Source: a virus. From it: DNA of 32,885 bases. Below are positions 1 to 7,580 of the stretch, piece by piece. The translations under genes were made by a program, and so were the position numbers. The stretch covers positions 1 to 32,885 of the IMG/VR virus record IMGVR_UViG_3300025102_005982; one strand, given 5' to 3'. Numbering within the stretch: position 1 is the first letter of the stretch; every line of letters begins with the position of its first letter. The notes beneath the pieces were generated by a model. The model did no database searches, was not told the origin of the DNA, and saw only the letters and a program-made list of their open reading frames with translations.

Positions 1-1
1 A

Positions 2-508
2 ATACGTGTAGGTAAGAATGAATCAATATATAATTATTTAATGGAACATCATCCAGAACTAGTAGAAGATGAATACTTCAGACCACATGATACAGCTGTA
101 ATATCAGTACCACAAAAAGCTCCTGAAGGTGCAATTATGAGAACAGAATCTCCATTCCAATTATTAGAAAGAGTTAAAAAGGTTGCAATGGAATGGATCA
201 AACCAGGACATAGAGCTGGTTCAAACACTCATAATGTATCTGCAACAATTTCATTAAGAGATCATGAATGGGATGCAGCTGGTGAGTGGATGTGGGATAA
301 CAAAGAACATTATAATGGTTTATCAGTATTACCATATAACGGAGGAACATATACACAAGCTCCATTTGAAGATATAGATGAAGAAACATATGAACGAATG
401 ATGGGATCATTATCAAAAGTAGATTTATCAAACATTGTTGAAGAAGAAGATGAAACAGATCTTAAAGGTGAATTAGCTTGTGCTGGTGGAGCATGTGAGA
501 TAGTATAA
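2..508 (+). CDS. nrdJ: Adenosylcobalamin-dependent (class II) ribonucleotide reductase, C-terminal part
   Basis: The gene is cut by the window start: the frame is open from base 2, so the first visible Met is internal. The visible 169 residues look like the end of a class II reductase, which reduces ribonucleotides to deoxyribonucleotides with a cobalamin-generated thiyl radical. Family-like stretches include GSNTHNVSATISL, a YTQAPFE segment and the tail ELACAGGACEIV. The two Cys in that tail would be the pair that passes electrons from thioredoxin or glutaredoxin to the active site. Such a gene supplies dNTPs for phage replication and needs no oxygen or second subunit, but it does need host B12. 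The stop codon overlaps an ATG (TAATG) that opens only 13 codons. The class assignment rests on motif recognition, since the radical and B12 regions lie outside the window. Confidence 0.85.
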   Translation: MRVGKNESIYNYLMEHHPELVEDEYFRPHDTAVISVPQKAPEGAIMRTESPFQLLERVKKVAMEWIKPGHRAGSNTHNVSATISLRDHEWDAAGEWMWDNKEHYNGLSVLPYNGGTYTQAPFEDIDEETYERMMGSLSKVDLSNIVEEEDETDLKGELACAGGACEIV

Positions 509-571
509 TGGGCTGGATTGAAAAATTATATTACGGATTTCCAATTTAATTGTAAAAAAGCTGCCAAAAGA

Positions 572-601
572 TTTGGTACTTTGAAATATTTTTCTTATCT
601 T
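572..601 (+). promoter_or_regulatory. Predicted promoter (TTTGG-N19-TATCTT)
   Basis: TTTGG at 572-576 and TATCTT at 596-601 are 19 bases apart, the same layout as five other gaps in this window. The expected transcription start is near 608, about 19 bases before the ATG at 627. It resembles the Bacteroidota -33/-7 promoter. The surrounding 118-base gap holds no gene; its leader is A-rich and lacks a Shine-Dalgarno sequence. Confidence 0.6.
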
Positions 602-626
602 TATATATAAATAAAAAGTAAAAAAT

Positions 627-884
627 ATGACAAAAGCGCAGTTACAGTCAGAATTATATTCTGCAAGATTAGAGTTAGAACATGTAATTAAACAGTTACA
701 GTTTAGAGTAGATTTCAATGATATTAAAAAGTTAGAAAAAGACCATAGTGATGAAGATCATGATATGCAATTTGCTAAAAAAGCAGGAGCATTAGAAGCA
801 TGGAATTCTATGTCTAACAATGATATAAGTATTGCTATAAAAAATCTAACAAAAGTTGTAAAAGATTTGGAAAGTTGCAAATAA
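627..884 (+). CDS. Small hypothetical protein
   Basis: An 85-residue soluble, highly charged protein that I do not recognise. It is largely helix-like, with heptad-like spacing of Leu/Ile/Val in the first 35 residues and again near the C-terminus, and a central Asp/Glu/His-rich stretch (DHSDEDHD, about 40-47). There is no signal peptide, membrane segment or Cys pair. It has its own predicted promoter and is followed by another, so it is probably a single-gene unit. Small acidic proteins expressed alone are often early host-takeover or regulatory proteins in phages, but nothing in the sequence shows that here. Confidence 0.75.
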   Translation: MTKAQLQSELYSARLELEHVIKQLQFRVDFNDIKKLEKDHSDEDHDMQFAKKAGALEAWNSMSNNDISIAIKNLTKVVKDLESCK

Positions 885-895
885 GTTATTATATT
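866..895 (+). promoter_or_regulatory. Predicted promoter (TTTGG-N19-TATATT)
   Basis: TTTGG at 866-870 lies inside the end of the preceding gene and TATATT is at 890-895, exactly 19 bases apart. The expected start is near 902, giving a leader of about 11 bases made almost only of A and T before the ATG at 913. Confidence 0.65.
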
Positions 896-912
896 AAATA
901 AAAATAAAAAAA

Positions 913-1242
913 ATGGGTTATAAAAATTCAAAACAATCACAAGCAAAAGTAGAACAAATTTGTCAAGGATTTGACTGGAATCGAGTAAGTTGGAGAGATA
1001 AAGAATATCTTACTTCAATGGTAAATGATACAATATATGCAAAATCATATAAAGATACAGGTATGTCATTTGACCAATCATATCCAAAGGCAGATGATTT
1101 TGTATTGTTTAATAACAAAGATTCAGCTGATCAATATGCTTCTGAGTTTTATCATTCGAGTATGATGTCATCACATTTATTATATAATCATCCTCGAGGA
1201 AGAAAGTATTGGTTAGTTTGGAGTTATTCAGGAAAAGCTTAG
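913..1242 (+). CDS. Hypothetical protein
   Basis: A 109-residue protein that I do not recognise. It is rich in aromatic residues (many Tyr, Trp and Phe) and has a basic N-terminus (GYKNSKQSQAK). No catalytic signature, signal peptide or membrane helix is visible. A Trp-Leu-Val-Trp patch near the C-terminus may form a hydrophobic strand. It has a predicted promoter just upstream and another overlapping its stop codon, so it seems to be transcribed as a single gene. The start is the first ATG after an A-only leader, in keeping with the SD-less starts seen elsewhere in the window. Confidence 0.75.
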   Translation: MGYKNSKQSQAKVEQICQGFDWNRVSWRDKEYLTSMVNDTIYAKSYKDTGMSFDQSYPKADDFVLFNNKDSADQYASEFYHSSMMSSHLLYNHPRGRKYWLVWSYSGKA

Positions 1243-1268
1243 GATTTATGAAAAGTTTTTCTTATATT
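1239..1268 (+). promoter_or_regulatory. Predicted promoter (TTAGG-N19-TATATT) before queD
   Basis: TTAGG at 1239-1243 overlaps the preceding stop codon and TATATT is at 1263-1268, 19 bases apart. The expected start is near 1275. The short leader contains a good Shine-Dalgarno sequence (AAAGGAGA, about 1277-1284) before the ATG at 1291. It probably drives the queD-queE-groES-folE-hpt run. Confidence 0.65.
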
Positions 1269-1290
1269 AAATTAATAAAGGAGATAGAAG

Positions 1291-1779
1291 ATGGGAAAGT
1301 ATCAATCAACTAAAGTATTCGATAATTATTCAGTAGCATTAAGACAATGGAAAGCAGCTCATTCTCATTGTGAATTATTACATGGATATGCTTTAAAATT
1401 TAAAGTATGGTTTGAATCTGTAGAGCCAATGGAAGGTGATCAATTAGATGAAATGAATTGGATTATGGATTATGGAGGATTTAAATCTCAAGACGCAGAA
1501 CCAACCCCAGGAAATGGATTAAAGGATTGGATGAATAGTATGTGGGACCATACATTATTAATTGAGAAAGATGATCCTTATTTAGATTTCTTCCAAGGTG
1601 CAGCAATGGAAGGAATAGCTAAACTAGTAGTAATGGATAAAATGGGAGCTGAATCATGTGCCAAATTAGTATATGATAAGTTTAATGATGTAATGTCCAA
1701 GACTGGTGGTGGTAGAGTAAAAGTAGTTAAAGTAGAATGTTGGGAAGCCGACCGTAATTCATCGATATATAGTGAATAA
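1291..1779 (+). CDS. queD: QueD-like 6-carboxy-5,6,7,8-tetrahydropterin synthase
   Basis: A 162-residue member of the QueD/PTPS family, which turns 7,8-dihydroneopterin triphosphate (the FolE product) into 6-carboxytetrahydropterin, the second step of 7-deazaguanine synthesis. Visible marks: the AAHSHC stretch with His24, His26 and catalytic-type Cys27; a zinc-site motif His31-Gly-Tyr33; MDYGGFK (59-65); Asp86-His87-Thr88 for the catalytic dyad; and Glu149 near the end (VECWE) for pterin binding. The usual motif is CxxxHxH, but here the last His is Tyr33. I believe this HGY form occurs in a subgroup of the family, so I do not read it as a dead enzyme. The gene overlaps queE by 8 bases, and folE lies 1 kb downstream. 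Confidence is high for the family and moderate for the exact reaction. Confidence 0.87.
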   Translation: MGKYQSTKVFDNYSVALRQWKAAHSHCELLHGYALKFKVWFESVEPMEGDQLDEMNWIMDYGGFKSQDAEPTPGNGLKDWMNSMWDHTLLIEKDDPYLDFFQGAAMEGIAKLVVMDKMGAESCAKLVYDKFNDVMSKTGGGRVKVVKVECWEADRNSSIYSE

Positions 1780-2545
1780 AAGAATAGAAGATTATAATAA
1801 AGTTTTACCTATATTAGAGGTATATAGATGTGTCCAATCCGAAGGAAGTAGGTTTGGTCGTCCTACAATTGCTGTTAGAACAACAGGTTGTACTCATAGA
1901 TGTTTCTTTGGAGAAGGTGGTTGGTGTGATAGTTGGTATACTAGTATTCATCCAGAAAAAGGTACATTTTGTTTTAATGATATAGTCAAAATATATGACG
2001 AAAATCCACAAATAAAAGAAATGATGTTAACAGGTGGATCACCAACAATGCATCCAGCATTAATTAATGAAATAACTCATTTTGCTCATGAGAGACAAAT
2101 AATAGTTACTATAGAAACAGAAGGTAGTCATTTTGTTAATACTGATTATCCAATAGACTTATTATCTATTAGTCCTAAGTTTTCAAATAGTATTCCTAAA
2201 TTAGGAGAAAAAACACCAGCCGGAAAAATAGTAGATGAACGAATGATAAAAGTTCATAATAGATTAAGAAAAAATACAGAAGCAATAAAAATGATGATGA
2301 GATTTCATGATGATTATCATTATAAGCCAGTATGGGATGGAACAGAAGAAAATTTAAAAGAAATTGAGGAATTAAGAGTTGAATTAAATATTCCAAAAGG
2401 AAAGACATATGTAATGCCAGCCGGAGATACTAGAGAACAATTAATTAAAATGTATCCAATAGTATTTGAAATGGTAGCAGAGCATGGTTATAATATGACA
2501 GGAAGAGATCATATCATAGCATATAATACACAACGAATGGTATAA
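1772..2545 (+). CDS. queE: QueE-like 7-carboxy-7-deazaguanine synthase (radical SAM)
   Basis: A 257-residue radical S-adenosylmethionine enzyme expected to contract 6-carboxytetrahydropterin to 7-carboxy-7-deazaguanine (CDG). The start is GTG, overlapping the queD stop by 8 bases. The first residues contain the QueE-type substrate segment (VYRCVQSEGSRFGRPT). The [4Fe-4S] cysteines are Cys40, Cys44 and Cys52, that is CX3CX7C rather than the plain CX3CX2C; longer spacings are known in QueE. The SAM-binding region has MLTGGSPTMHP (about 84-94), and IETEGS follows. A middle block of charged residues (about 150-180) is longer than in small bacterial QueE proteins. The gene sits between queD and groES and is probably co-transcribed with both. 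Confidence 0.9.
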   Translation: MNKRIEDYNKVLPILEVYRCVQSEGSRFGRPTIAVRTTGCTHRCFFGEGGWCDSWYTSIHPEKGTFCFNDIVKIYDENPQIKEMMLTGGSPTMHPALINEITHFAHERQIIVTIETEGSHFVNTDYPIDLLSISPKFSNSIPKLGEKTPAGKIVDERMIKVHNRLRKNTEAIKMMMRFHDDYHYKPVWDGTEENLKEIEELRVELNIPKGKTYVMPAGDTREQLIKMYPIVFEMVAEHGYNMTGRDHIIAYNTQRMV

Positions 2546-2558
2546 AAAAGGAGAAATT

Positions 2559-2858
2559 ATGAAAATGAAACCTATAGGAGATCAATTATTGTTAAAGCCA
2601 ATAAAAGAAGAAACAAAATCAGAACATGGATTAATATTATCTGCTAATTCATCTACATATGGAAAAGCTGAAGTAATAGCTACAGGTGTAGGTGTTCGTA
2701 CAATGACTGGAGATTTAATTGAAATGTCATGTAAAAAAGGAGATACAGTATTATTACCAGTAAGATTTTTATCAGGCAAAAATGGTAATGAAGTTACATT
2801 AGATGGAAATAAGTATGTATTAGTTAGAGAATCAGAAATAGCAATGAAATCAATATGA
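2559..2858 (+). CDS. groES: Phage GroES-like co-chaperonin
   Basis: A 99-residue protein close to GroES in length and plan: the N-terminal KPIGDQLLLKP strand, a mobile loop with GLIL at 24-27 (the GroES GIVL position that docks on GroEL), GKAEVIATGVG, and a C-terminal KYVLVRESEI strand. It should cap a GroEL ring. A phage-encoded GroEL lies 9 kb downstream, so a matched pair may fold phage proteins such as capsid or tail subunits, as T4 gp31 does with the host GroEL. A clear Shine-Dalgarno sequence (AAGGAG) precedes the ATG. The stop overlaps folE by 4 bases (ATGA). Its place between queE and folE, away from groEL, is unusual. Confidence 0.93.
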   Translation: MKMKPIGDQLLLKPIKEETKSEHGLILSANSSTYGKAEVIATGVGVRTMTGDLIEMSCKKGDTVLLPVRFLSGKNGNEVTLDGNKYVLVRESEIAMKSI

Positions 2859-3517
2859 AAGAAAAATTAAATATAGAACTAGTAAAGTCAGGTTATGCAA
2901 ACGGAGCAGCAGACGGCCGACCTTTAACAGAAGAAGAAAAACAAGCAATGATAACAGATGCAGCTCATGCATTTGGAATGTTTTTGGATGCATTGAAAGT
3001 AGATTGGCGAGATGATCCAAATTCAAATAAAACTCCATATCGAGTAGCTAAAGCATATGTGAGAGACTTATGGGCAGGTAGATATGAAGCTCCTCCTGCA
3101 ATAACAACATTTCCTAGTGATGGATATGATGGTATTGTATTTGAAGGAGGTATTCCATTGACAAGCATGTGTTCACATCATCATCAAACTATTATGGGAG
3201 TTGTACATGTTGCGTATATTCCAGGTAAAGATAGTCATGTGATTGGATTATCTAAATTGAATAGATTAGTAGAACATTTTGGTAGAAGAGGTGCAATTCA
3301 AGAACAATTGACAGTTGCAATTCATCATGCGGTAAATTCAATTATTGAAGATAATAATGGTGTAGCAGTTATGATTGATGCAACTCATAATTGTGTACAA
3401 TGTAGAGGAGTTAAACATGGTGGTGCAAGTATGAAGACAAGTAAATTAACTGGTGCGTTCAAAGATGATCCTGCTACAAGAAATGAATATTATGAATTTA
3501 TAAAAGGTTATAATTAA
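2855..3517 (+). CDS. folE: GTP cyclohydrolase I
   Basis: A 220-residue FolE that converts GTP to 7,8-dihydroneopterin triphosphate, the entry step for both folate and 7-deazaguanine synthesis. Zinc ligands are Cys106 and His109 (motif CSHHH, in place of the usual CEHH) and Cys180. Other family segments are VHVAYIPG, IGLSKLNRLVEHFGRR (about 130-145) and the pterin-binding QEQLT. Length matches the family. The start overlaps groES by ATGA and the last base of the stop is shared with the hpt start. With queD and queE beside it, the likely purpose is base modification rather than folate. Confidence 0.95.
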   Translation: MKEKLNIELVKSGYANGAADGRPLTEEEKQAMITDAAHAFGMFLDALKVDWRDDPNSNKTPYRVAKAYVRDLWAGRYEAPPAITTFPSDGYDGIVFEGGIPLTSMCSHHHQTIMGVVHVAYIPGKDSHVIGLSKLNRLVEHFGRRGAIQEQLTVAIHHAVNSIIEDNNGVAVMIDATHNCVQCRGVKHGGASMKTSKLTGAFKDDPATRNEYYEFIKGYN

Positions 3518-4023
3518 TGGAGATATTAATACCAGAATTTAAGATAGAAAGACGTGTAAGAGCGATGGCTCATAAAATATCAGAAGAACATAAAGCTTCT
3601 GGTAATTTGTTACCACCTGTAATGATTTGTGTATTAAATGGTGGTTATGCATTTTTTGCAGATCTTATGAAAGATATGGGTATTGATGTACAAATGGATT
3701 TTATTAGACCTAAGTCATATAAAGGTAAAGATAATTCAGAAGGAGTTAAATTTACAAAAGAATTAGAAATACATTGCAAAGGTAAAAGAGTTTATATTAT
3801 TGATGATATAGTTGATACAGGTAACACAATGTTTGAAATACTATTAAGAGTTAATGATATGATGCCAACCGATGTTAAAATTGTTACATTACTTAAACGT
3901 AAAGAAAATAGTCCACCAGTAGATCATTTTTGTTTTGAAATAGATAAAGAATGGGTGGTAGGTTATGGATTAGATGATAATTCATTGAAAAGAAATTATA
4001 GAAACATTTATAAAATAAATTAG
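3517..4023 (+). CDS. hpt: Hypoxanthine/guanine phosphoribosyltransferase-like protein
   Basis: A 168-residue type I phosphoribosyltransferase that should join a purine base to PRPP to give GMP or IMP. The PRPP motif VYIIDDIVDTGNT (92-104) has both acidic residues. The N-terminal region shows the HPRT-type VLNGGYAFFADL, the flexible loop SYKG (about 67-70), and the C-terminal base-binding WVVGYGLDD followed by YRN. Length is typical of bacterial Hpt. It is locked into the folE unit by a 1-base overlap. One role that fits the context is return of the guanine freed by the transglycosylase to the GTP pool that feeds FolE; this is inference. Specificity for guanine over hypoxanthine or xanthine cannot be read from the sequence. 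Confidence 0.88.
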   Translation: MEILIPEFKIERRVRAMAHKISEEHKASGNLLPPVMICVLNGGYAFFADLMKDMGIDVQMDFIRPKSYKGKDNSEGVKFTKELEIHCKGKRVYIIDDIVDTGNTMFEILLRVNDMMPTDVKIVTLLKRKENSPPVDHFCFEIDKEWVVGYGLDDNSLKRNYRNIYKIN

Positions 4024-4024
4024 T

Positions 4025-4249
4025 ATGCATATAGGAAAAGAATGGTTATGGATGGATACATTAGCCAAAGGCAAAAAAAAATCTAAAACTAAACAACAAT
4101 TACCTGATGCAAGAAACCACCAAATAATTAGTTTTATCAAATCAGGAATTAGAATAATAGGATATGCTTTACTACCATTTAATTTGGTAGTCTCAGTAAT
4201 TTTCCTTATATTAAGTGAAATAGTAGGAATAATAGAAGAATTAGTTTAA
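4025..4249 (+). CDS. Small single-pass membrane protein
   Basis: A 74-residue protein with a Lys-rich N-terminal part (KGKKKSKTK, about 16-24) followed by a hydrophobic C-terminal half (about 43-70) that could form one or two membrane segments. No family is recognised. By the positive-inside rule the basic N-terminus is predicted to be cytoplasmic. It starts 1 base after hpt and its stop is shared with the polymerase start (TAATG), so it is translationally linked to both. The hydrophobic coding part also holds a predicted promoter for the polymerase. It could be a membrane anchor or an inhibitor of host functions; nothing in the sequence decides this. Confidence 0.7.
   Translation: MHIGKEWLWMDTLAKGKKKSKTKQQLPDARNHQIISFIKSGIRIIGYALLPFNLVVSVIFLILSEIVGIIEELV
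4183..4211 (+). promoter_or_regulatory. Predicted internal promoter before DNA polymerase (TTTGG-N18-TATATT)
   Basis: Inside the small membrane-protein gene, TTTGG (4183-4187) and TATATT (4206-4211) are 18 bases apart, one less than the other sites. The context AATTTGGTAGT matches that of the site before the nuclease gene at 14395. The expected start is near 4218, about 31 bases before the polymerase ATG. Being in coding sequence, it is less certain than the intergenic sites. Confidence 0.45.
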
Positions 4250-6732
4250 TGTATCAAGCAGTAGCATATCAACGACGTACAAATACAGTACATATATGGG
4301 ATGATATTAAAGGTCATCTTAAAATAAAATATAAGCCATATGCATATGCAAAGAATCCTTCTGGTGCATTAACAACATTAGATGGAACTCGTGTAGATAA
4401 AGTATGGAACCCAGATTCCGAAGCTCCTGGATTATATGAATCAGATCTTAACCCTGAGATCAGGACATTAATAGATCAGTATACAGATTCAGATGAAATA
4501 TCTACAGGTCATAGAACATTGTTTATTGATATTGAAGTTGATATTGAAAATGGATTTCCAACTCCAGAAGAAGCTCAAAATGAAATAACTTCTATTGCAA
4601 TTTATGATGAAGCAGGTGATCAAAGATATGTATGGATATTAGATAAAGAAGGAGTGGTGCCATCTCGTAAAGAAGGTAATTTTGAGACAATATCTTGTCC
4701 AGATGAAGCTTCATTATTATCTAAATTTCTAATAACATATTACGAGATAATGCCTACTTTAATTACAGGTTGGAATATTGACTTTTTTGATATTCCATAT
4801 CTTTATAATAGAATATGTCATGTATTAGGAGAAAAACAAGCAAGAACATTATCTCCTATTAAAGATGTTATTTGGTTAAAGCATAGAAATAGATATAGAA
4901 TATCTGGAGTATCATGCTTAGATTATATGGCATTATATAAAAACTTTACTTATAATGAAGAGTCAAGTTATTCGTTAGAAGCTATCTCTCAAAAAGAATT
5001 GGGTAAAGGTAAAATGAAGTATGAAGGTACTTTGGATGATTTATTAAAAAATGACATTCAAGGTTATATCGATTACAATATGAATGATGTTGACTTGGTT
5101 TGGGAGATAGATCAAAAAATGAAGTTAATGGATTTAGCTCGTGGTATATGTCACAAAGGCCATGTTCCATATGAAGACTTTTTATTTCCGACTAGATATT
5201 TAGATGGTGCGGCATTAACATATATGAAACGATTAGGAATTGTAGCACCTAACAAACCTAGACATGATGAGATAAAACAAGTAGATCTATTAGGAGCATT
5301 CGTAAAGGCACCAAATCCAGGTAGATATAAATGGGTATATGACCTTGATTTAACATCTCTATATCCTAGTATCATCATGACACTTAACGTTTCACCAGAA
5401 ACTAAAATAGGAAAGGTTGAAGATTTTGATGGACATAAATATATTAAAAATGTTCCAATGGAATATTCAATGGGTGATGATGGTTGGGAATCACCAGAAA
5501 AATTAAGATCTTATTTAACAGAAAATAAATATTCTATTGCTGCTAACGGCGTTGTATATGATACAAATCAAAAAGGTTTTATATCATCTATACTTGAAAA
5601 ATGGTTTGCTGAAAGAGTTGAATATAAAAACTTAAGAAAAAAGTATGAAAAGGAAGGTGATCCTGCAAAAGCTGAATACTTTGATAGATTACAATTAGTA
5701 ACTAAAATTCTTCTTAATTCATTTTACGGAGTATTAGGTAATCCAACATTTAGATTTAATGATCCTGATAATGCAGTAGCCATTACAAGTACAGGCCAAC
5801 AATTGATTAAATTTACAGCAAACATTGGAAATAAATTTTATACAAGAGAATTAAATAAGAAAGAAGATTATTGTATATATACAGATACAGATTCAACATT
5901 CTTTTCATCATTACCAATTATAAAACATAGGTATCCAAAGTTTGATATTACAGATGAAAAATGGATGGCAGATAAAACAATTGAAATTGCAGATGAAGTA
6001 CAGGATTTTATAAATAGATCGTATGATATATATGCTGATAAGTTTCATAATGTAAATACTCATAAGTTTGATATTAAGCAAGAAAATGTTGCAAAAGCTG
6101 GTTTATGGATTGCAAAGAAAAGATATGCTCAATGGATTATTAATATAGAAGGACATACAGTATCTAAACTAGATGTCAAAGGATTAGATGTTGTAAGGTC
6201 TTCCTTCCCACCAGCCTTTAGAAAATTTATGGCTGAGGTACTAGAAGATATATTAAATGATATTTCAAAAGAAGAATTAGATGAAAAGATTCTAAACTTT
6301 AAAGAGTACATGAAAACATTACCGTTAATTGATGTCATGTTTCCAATTGGTGTTAAAAATGTAAAGAAGTGGCAACGTAAAGGTGATGGAATATTTGCAG
6401 TAAGAATGAAAGGAACGCCAGTACATGTTAAGTCAGCATTGAATTATAATGATATGTTAAAACATCATAATGTAAAAAATGTTCGAGAAATCATTAATGG
6501 CGAAAAAATAAAATGGACATATCTCAAGGCCAATAATATGGGCTTAGATACAATAGCAATGAAAGGATTTGAAGATCCACCTCCAATAGAAAAATTTGTG
6601 CAAGACAATATAAACTATAATAAAGTATTTACGTCTGCATTTGCTAACAAATTAAATGATTTCTATGGAGCAATGAATTGGGGTAAAATCCCAGAGAATA
6701 ATAATTTAGGTAAATTTTTTGCATTCGGCTAA
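4249..6732 (+). CDS. Family B DNA polymerase (T4 gp43-like)
   Basis: An 827-residue replicative polymerase with a 3'-5' proofreading domain; T4 gp43 has 898 residues. Exonuclease motifs: Exo I with Asp94-Ile-Glu96, Exo II NIDFFD (176-181), Exo III YNMNDVD (276-282). Polymerase motifs: A, DLTSLYPSI (367-375); B, KILLNSFYG (486-494); C, YTDTDS (544-549), with the two catalytic Asp; and KKRY (623-626). All catalytic residues look intact. The C-terminal tail (LGKFFAFG) has the short hydrophobic/aromatic form of a clamp-binding peptide and probably docks on the sliding clamp encoded at 9992. The start overlaps the previous stop as TAATG. It is complete in one gene, with no intein or split visible. 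Confidence 0.97.
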   Translation: MYQAVAYQRRTNTVHIWDDIKGHLKIKYKPYAYAKNPSGALTTLDGTRVDKVWNPDSEAPGLYESDLNPEIRTLIDQYTDSDEISTGHRTLFIDIEVDIENGFPTPEEAQNEITSIAIYDEAGDQRYVWILDKEGVVPSRKEGNFETISCPDEASLLSKFLITYYEIMPTLITGWNIDFFDIPYLYNRICHVLGEKQARTLSPIKDVIWLKHRNRYRISGVSCLDYMALYKNFTYNEESSYSLEAISQKELGKGKMKYEGTLDDLLKNDIQGYIDYNMNDVDLVWEIDQKMKLMDLARGICHKGHVPYEDFLFPTRYLDGAALTYMKRLGIVAPNKPRHDEIKQVDLLGAFVKAPNPGRYKWVYDLDLTSLYPSIIMTLNVSPETKIGKVEDFDGHKYIKNVPMEYSMGDDGWESPEKLRSYLTENKYSIAANGVVYDTNQKGFISSILEKWFAERVEYKNLRKKYEKEGDPAKAEYFDRLQLVTKILLNSFYGVLGNPTFRFNDPDNAVAITSTGQQLIKFTANIGNKFYTRELNKKEDYCIYTDTDSTFFSSLPIIKHRYPKFDITDEKWMADKTIEIADEVQDFINRSYDIYADKFHNVNTHKFDIKQENVAKAGLWIAKKRYAQWIINIEGHTVSKLDVKGLDVVRSSFPPAFRKFMAEVLEDILNDISKEELDEKILNFKEYMKTLPLIDVMFPIGVKNVKKWQRKGDGIFAVRMKGTPVHVKSALNYNDMLKHHNVKNVREIINGEKIKWTYLKANNMGLDTIAMKGFEDPPPIEKFVQDNINYNKVFTSAFANKLNDFYGAMNWGKIPENNNLGKFFAFG

Positions 6733-6752
6733 TAATAAATAGGAGATAAGAT

Positions 6753-7100
6753 ATGGAAACATTATTAACAGTGCTAATTACATTAATGGTTGTGGCTTTA
6801 CTAGGTGCAGGTATTAATTTGGTTAGGTTGAACCGAAGAGCTGATGAGCTTGATACATTAAAATTAGAAATGATTGATCTTCATGATAATCTTAATAGAT
6901 TAATTGAAGATGTCGATAGAAACTTAAGTCGACAAATAGACGATTTGCAAAAAGATACTTTAGACCGAATTGAAAAATGGGTAGCATCAACAGATAGAAG
7001 ATTTGATAAGACTTATAATGATATTCGACTTACAGTAGGCAGATTAAAAACATTAGATGAAACAATTAATCCAAACCAGGATTTTTTGAAAAATAAGTAA
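6753..7100 (+). CDS. Membrane-anchored coiled-coil protein
   Basis: A 115-residue protein with one N-terminal membrane helix (about 4-24) followed by a long charged helix (about 30-100) rich in Asp, Arg, Leu and Ile with coiled-coil spacing. It resembles no enzyme. The layout, a short membrane anchor with a cytoplasmic rod, recalls DUF948-like or spanin-like proteins, but there is no lipobox and no evidence for lysis. A Shine-Dalgarno sequence (TAGGAGAT) precedes the ATG. It follows the polymerase by 20 bases and is probably on the same transcript; a new promoter starts right after it. It may tether the replication machinery to the membrane, which is speculation. Confidence 0.75.
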   Translation: METLLTVLITLMVVALLGAGINLVRLNRRADELDTLKLEMIDLHDNLNRLIEDVDRNLSRQIDDLQKDTLDRIEKWVASTDRRFDKTYNDIRLTVGRLKTLDETINPNQDFLKNK

Positions 7101-7107
7101 TAAATGA

Positions 7108-7137
7108 TTTGGTTGTTTGCAAAAAATTTACTATATT
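7108..7137 (+). promoter_or_regulatory. Predicted promoter (TTTGG-N19-TATATT)
   Basis: TTTGG (7108-7112) and TATATT (7132-7137) are 19 bases apart in the gap after the coiled-coil gene. The expected start is near 7144, about 13 bases before the ATG at 7157, with an A-rich leader lacking a Shine-Dalgarno sequence. It probably drives the run from 7157 through the transglycosylase, clamp, clamp loader and GroEL. Confidence 0.68.
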
Positions 7138-7156
7138 AAATTAAAATAAAAAAGTT

Positions 7157-7576
7157 ATGTACGGAAAAAGTTATTGGTATGGAAAAGAAGTAGAAGGTAG
7201 ATTATCTGATATAGAAACAGTATTTGTTAGAGGACAAGTACCTAAAAACTATAAAGATTATCCACATATCTATTTTACAATTGAATATATTGAAATGGCA
7301 TGTGTTCATGGTAATTGGGATGAAATACATAGAATCCTAGAAACTAAACAATATGTTACAATAGAAGCTAATGAAAAGACAATGGAGAAAATTCCAATGT
7401 CTATTTTCAATAGAGCACATGTTATATATAGAATACCAGATATACATGTCGCAAAATTAAAAAAGACAGATACATTATCTATAGATGCTGGTTGGTATAG
7501 AGTACACCAGATAATGAAATGTAACTTAATGGAAATTAATCCAGATGATTATAAATTTGATAGAATAAAGGAATAA
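7157..7576 (+). CDS. Hypothetical protein
   Basis: A 139-residue protein that I do not recognise. It appears to be a mixed alpha/beta soluble protein with many Tyr and Ile residues and strand-like stretches (HIYFTIEYI, YVTIEA, HVIYRIPDIHVAKL). No nucleotide-binding motif, Cys pair or membrane segment is visible. It begins a transcription unit and is followed after 4 bases by a glycosyltransferase and then the DpdA-like gene, so a role near DNA modification is possible but unsupported by any motif. The N-terminal GKSYWYGKE is not a Walker A motif: the GK is not preceded by the needed glycine-rich loop. Confidence 0.72.
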   Translation: MYGKSYWYGKEVEGRLSDIETVFVRGQVPKNYKDYPHIYFTIEYIEMACVHGNWDEIHRILETKQYVTIEANEKTMEKIPMSIFNRAHVIYRIPDIHVAKLKKTDTLSIDAGWYRVHQIMKCNLMEINPDDYKFDRIKE

Positions 7577-7580
7577 AAAT

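Noticed and set aside
508-549. 13-codon frame starting at TAATG after the reductase
   Set aside because: Too short to support; it is only an accidental ATG over the stop codon.
564-576. CCAAA/TTTGG hairpin as a terminator
   Set aside because: The stem is only 5 base pairs with no directly following U tract, and its right arm is the TTTGG box of the promoter.
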